Assembly (NCBI RefSeq): GCF_025698545.1
Contig: NC_068569.1
Location: 16,926,001-16,990,000 of the forward strand
DNA length: 64,000 nt
Origin: Gossypium raimondii
Taxonomy: Eukaryota > Streptophyta > Magnoliopsida > Malvales > Malvaceae
Reading direction: 5' to 3'
Part shown: positions 61,530 to 64,000 of the stretch, in pieces
Numbering within the stretch: position 1 is the first letter of the stretch
How the letters are laid out: each line of letters opens with the position of its first letter
Notes under the pieces: model-generated
The model's database searches: none
What the model was told of the DNA's origin: nothing
What the model saw: the letters and a program-made list of their open reading frames with translations, nothing else
Position numbers and translations under genes: made by a program

Positions 61530-62862
61530 GAAAATATGTTTGGATATTGTGATTTCATTGATTCTTCTATCTCCCAGGTTGCCTCCTCCATACCATGTCG
61601 ATGCCAGAGCACCTTTACCAACTGTACCCGTTTGTTCCACAATTCTTTAACTTCTCAAGCCAAAATTTTCACCGGTTTCTCCGAATAAGTCATGTCTAAT
61701 TGTATCTTTATCTCGATATGAGGAATCACATGCGAAGGGTCCGATCTATACCGTCTCAGCATAGATACATGAAACACATTATGGATCTTCTCAAGTTCCG
61801 GAGGCAAAGCCAATCTATAAGTTACCAGACCAATTCTTTCTATGATTTCATACGGTCCAATAAATCGTGGACTAAGTTTTCCCTTTCTACCAAACCGTAA
61901 AACTTTCTTCCATGGAGAAACTTTCAAGAACACACGATCATCCACATTGAACTCTATATCTCTTCTCTTCAAATCTGCGTACGATTTCTGACAGTCGGAA
62001 GCAGCTTTCAAACTATTTCGAATAATCCTGACTTTCTCTTCAGTTTCCCGAATCAAATCCGTTCCCACTAACTTCGATTCACTTAATTCAGACCAATACA
62101 ATAGGGTTTTACATTTCCTTCCATACAGAGCTTCAAACGGTGCCATTTTGATACTAGTTTGGTAGCTATTATTATAAGCAAATTCAGTTAAAGGTAAATA
62201 CCTTTCCCAGCTACCACTGAACTCGAGTATACAACACCTCAACATATCTTCTAAAATCTGAATCACTCGCTCAGATTGCCCGTCGGTCTGAGGATGAAAA
62301 GCTGTACTAAATTTTAACTTAGTACCTAAAGCTTCCTGTAATTTACTCTAAAATCTCGAGGTAAACCTTGGATCTCGATCAGATATAATGGACATCGGCA
62401 CTCCATGTAATTTCACAATTTCTGACACATATAATTTCGCTAACTTTTCAAGCGGAAAATATGTTTTGACCGGAATAAAATGTGTTGACTTAGTCAATCT
62501 ATCAACAATCACCCAGATTGAATCTTTCTTTTTCGGAGTAACAGGTAATCCAGATACAAAATCCATCGTGACATGCTCCCATTTCCACTCAGAAATCATT
62601 ACGGGTTGTAAAAAACCTGTGGGCACTTGGTGTTCTGCTTTTACCTGCTGACAAATCAAACACTTTGCAACGAATTCACATATTTCCCGCTTCATACCAG
62701 ACCACCAATAAATTCCTTTCAAATCATAATACATTTTCGTATTGCTCGGGTGAATAGAATACATGCTGTTATGGGCTTCAGAAAGAATATCATTCTTCAA
62801 ATCTGAATTATTCGAAACACAAATTCTATTGCGATAATACAACATACCTCCATCATTAATAC
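61530..62862 (-). pseudogene. Gypsy pol, integrase and C-terminal region
   Basis: The minus strand encodes, in order, the integrase zinc domain (H-x-H in [12 protein letters not shown] and C-x2-C in KCLICQQ) and the catalytic core with Asp in [13 protein letters not shown], Asp in ISDRDPRF and Glu in SERVIQILEDML. Next come the GPYEIIERIG-TYRLALPPEL segment with VFHVSMLRRY, and a chromodomain-like tail with WHRHGMEEATWE. One stop (TAG at 62348-62350) lies between core and Glu, and one TGA near 61655 precedes the tail; otherwise the frame is open. Reverse transcriptase and gag are missing because an LTR fragment interrupts the element at about 62863. It belongs with the LTR at 58071-61484. Confidence 0.9.
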
Positions 62863-63703
62863 TATATAACAAACATGCATAATACATCAAAAGCAATTTG
62901 ATAATTAGCCTAGCACATATAACCTCAACAAACATGTTAGTCATGTATTTAATATGAATAACAAGAATAAGGATGAGCTCATCAGGTATTGAGTTTCCAA
63001 GTATTTCATGCATATACAGATAATAGTTTCATTTTGATTTCACATGTTCTCATGTCAAAATTTCACCCGTTCAATCATTTGAAATCTCGATGGATACTTG
63101 GGTAGTACACCTAAAGTGTACAATACTATAAATCCGTCAATTCATATCCAGGAATGCTTTTATGAGCACTTAAACAGAAAGCTCTCTCTCAAGCACTATA
63201 ACGGGAAGCTCATTGAGCCTTGTAACGGGAAGCTTATCCGGGCAATATAACTGAAAGCTCATAAAGAGCCTATAACGGGTAGCTCCAAAGAGCAATTAAC
63301 GGGAAGCACCGAATAACCATATAATGGAAAGTTCAAGCGAGCACTAACGAAAAGCTCATAAAGAGCCTTTAATCGGAAAGCTCACGAAGAGTCATATAAC
63401 GAGACGCTCATAAGAGCTGCGGTGTGCCCACAACACATGTAGGGTCATAACTGATCGAGATGCTCCGAAGAGCATTTAACGGGAAGCTCGGAAGAACACT
63501 ATAACGGGAAGCTTGAAAAGGCTTGTAACGGGACACTCTTTCGAGCTACGGTACGTCCGCAACATATGCAGGAACACTAACATTTCGGGAAACAGAACCC
63601 TGTATCCATCGAATCTCATTATCCAAATGGGACTTATTTATTTATCAGGGATTTTCAGTTATGAGATCAATCACATACACATATATGACATTTACACAAT
63701 TTA
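62863..63703 (-). mobile_element. Truncated LTR fragment, same family as the solo LTR at 24830
   Basis: Segments such as ATACAGATAATAGTTTCATT, TGGATACTTGGGTAGTACAC and CCATCGAATCTCATTATCC correspond to 26200-27040 of the 24830-28169 LTR. It lacks its TGTAACA start and is cut at 63704 by another LTR. It disrupts the Gypsy pol region to its left. Confidence 0.65.
63150..63560. repeat. Tandem array of AACGGGAAGCTC units, about 27 bp
   Basis: About 14 imperfect units of the form TATAACGGGAAGCTCNNNGAGC. GCTC and GAGC within a unit are complementary, so each can form a small hairpin. It is a longer, diverged version of the array at 26340-26960. There are no unique spacers, so it is not CRISPR. Confidence 0.8.
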
Positions 63704-64000
63704 TGTAACACCTTTTACCCGTATCCAACACTGGAATAGGGTACGAGGCATTACTAGAACACATACACTTGTAAACGTATTTAACCGAGTTATAAAATTT
63801 CATCTAAATTAAAACTTTCAAAATTACTAACATGCTTCTATAACTTTTCACAATATATCCTCAAAATATTATAATCATAATAATTAGGGCCTACGAGACC
63901 CGATACATACTCATGCAATTCAATGCTTCATTTCCATTTCATACAATTCGCAATTTCTCGTGCTCACAATTTAAATCATATCACTAGCAGTTTCCATTTA
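63704..64000 (-). mobile_element. Start of another Gypsy-type LTR, runs off the window
   Basis: Begins TGTAACACCTTTTACCCGTA and continues with ACTGGAATAGGGTACGAGGCATTACTAGAAC, the same head layout as the LTRs at 24830, 38192 and 57911. It is cut by the window edge. Confidence 0.65.

Noticed and set aside
61700..61900. Plus-strand frames opposite the Gypsy pol
   Set aside because: Antisense shadows of the integrase region.
63150..63560. Second CRISPR-like regular repeat
   Set aside because: Imperfect 27-bp units without spacers, shared with an LTR elsewhere in the window.

Overview
The window is plant nuclear DNA. It is AT-rich and interrupted by transposable elements. Its host genes have GT-AG introns and belong to plant-only families: PIP and CLE peptides, a WPP-domain protein, CYP81, an EAR C2H2 zinc finger, an A3 cyclin and a MIKC* MADS gene. 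The abundant Gypsy LTRs begin TGTAACACCCC and carry arrays of CACACGGCCGTGTG, which is the repeat landscape I associate with cotton (Gossypium, Malvaceae). That assignment is an inference from memory, not a database match.

Layout. 1-12.7 kb is low-copy DNA with two divergently placed PIP-type secreted peptide precursors (2646-2855 minus; 6000-6251 plus), a hAT-like element with a perfect 8-bp target duplication (9349-10006) and an intact WPP-domain gene (12090-12575 minus). 13.2-23.3 kb is a large decayed PIF/Harbinger transposon with DDE transposase and Myb-like genes. It carries an exon-like piece of a beta-1,3-galactosyltransferase gene and is itself split by a 3.5-kb solo LTR. 24.0-29.3 kb is a LINE fragment split by a second solo LTR, which has a further insertion in its tandem repeats. 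30.2-33.2 kb holds an intact two-exon CYP81 gene and a truncated paralogue about 150 bp upstream of its ATG. 34.3-37.5 kb is LTR debris with a roughly 307-bp tandem duplication. 37.96-38.19 kb is a CLE-like peptide gene whose first ATG lies 3 bp from an LTR edge.

39.7-54.7 kb is the most gene-rich part: a possible small cysteine-rich secreted protein, a C2H2 zinc-finger repressor (42761-43288), cyclin A3 (44317-46400, eight exons) and a MIKC* MADS gene (52711-54669, ten exons including one of 16 nt). A non-autonomous Copia element (47395-49772, target duplication TACCG) lies between them, inside an older LINE. From 56.4 kb there is a tRNA-Arg(CCT), a plant-mobile-domain remnant, and a nest of Gypsy elements that runs off the right edge. 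That nest includes a 1.6-kb foldback element with two arms of about 620 bp.

The host genes do not form one pathway. The theme worth attention is peptide signalling (two PIP, one CLE-like and one possible Cys-rich precursor) in a region heavily remodelled by transposons. I found no CRISPR array, operon or rRNA. Intron-exon structures were read by hand from splice signals and reading frame. Every frame sum closes, but no transcript data were available.
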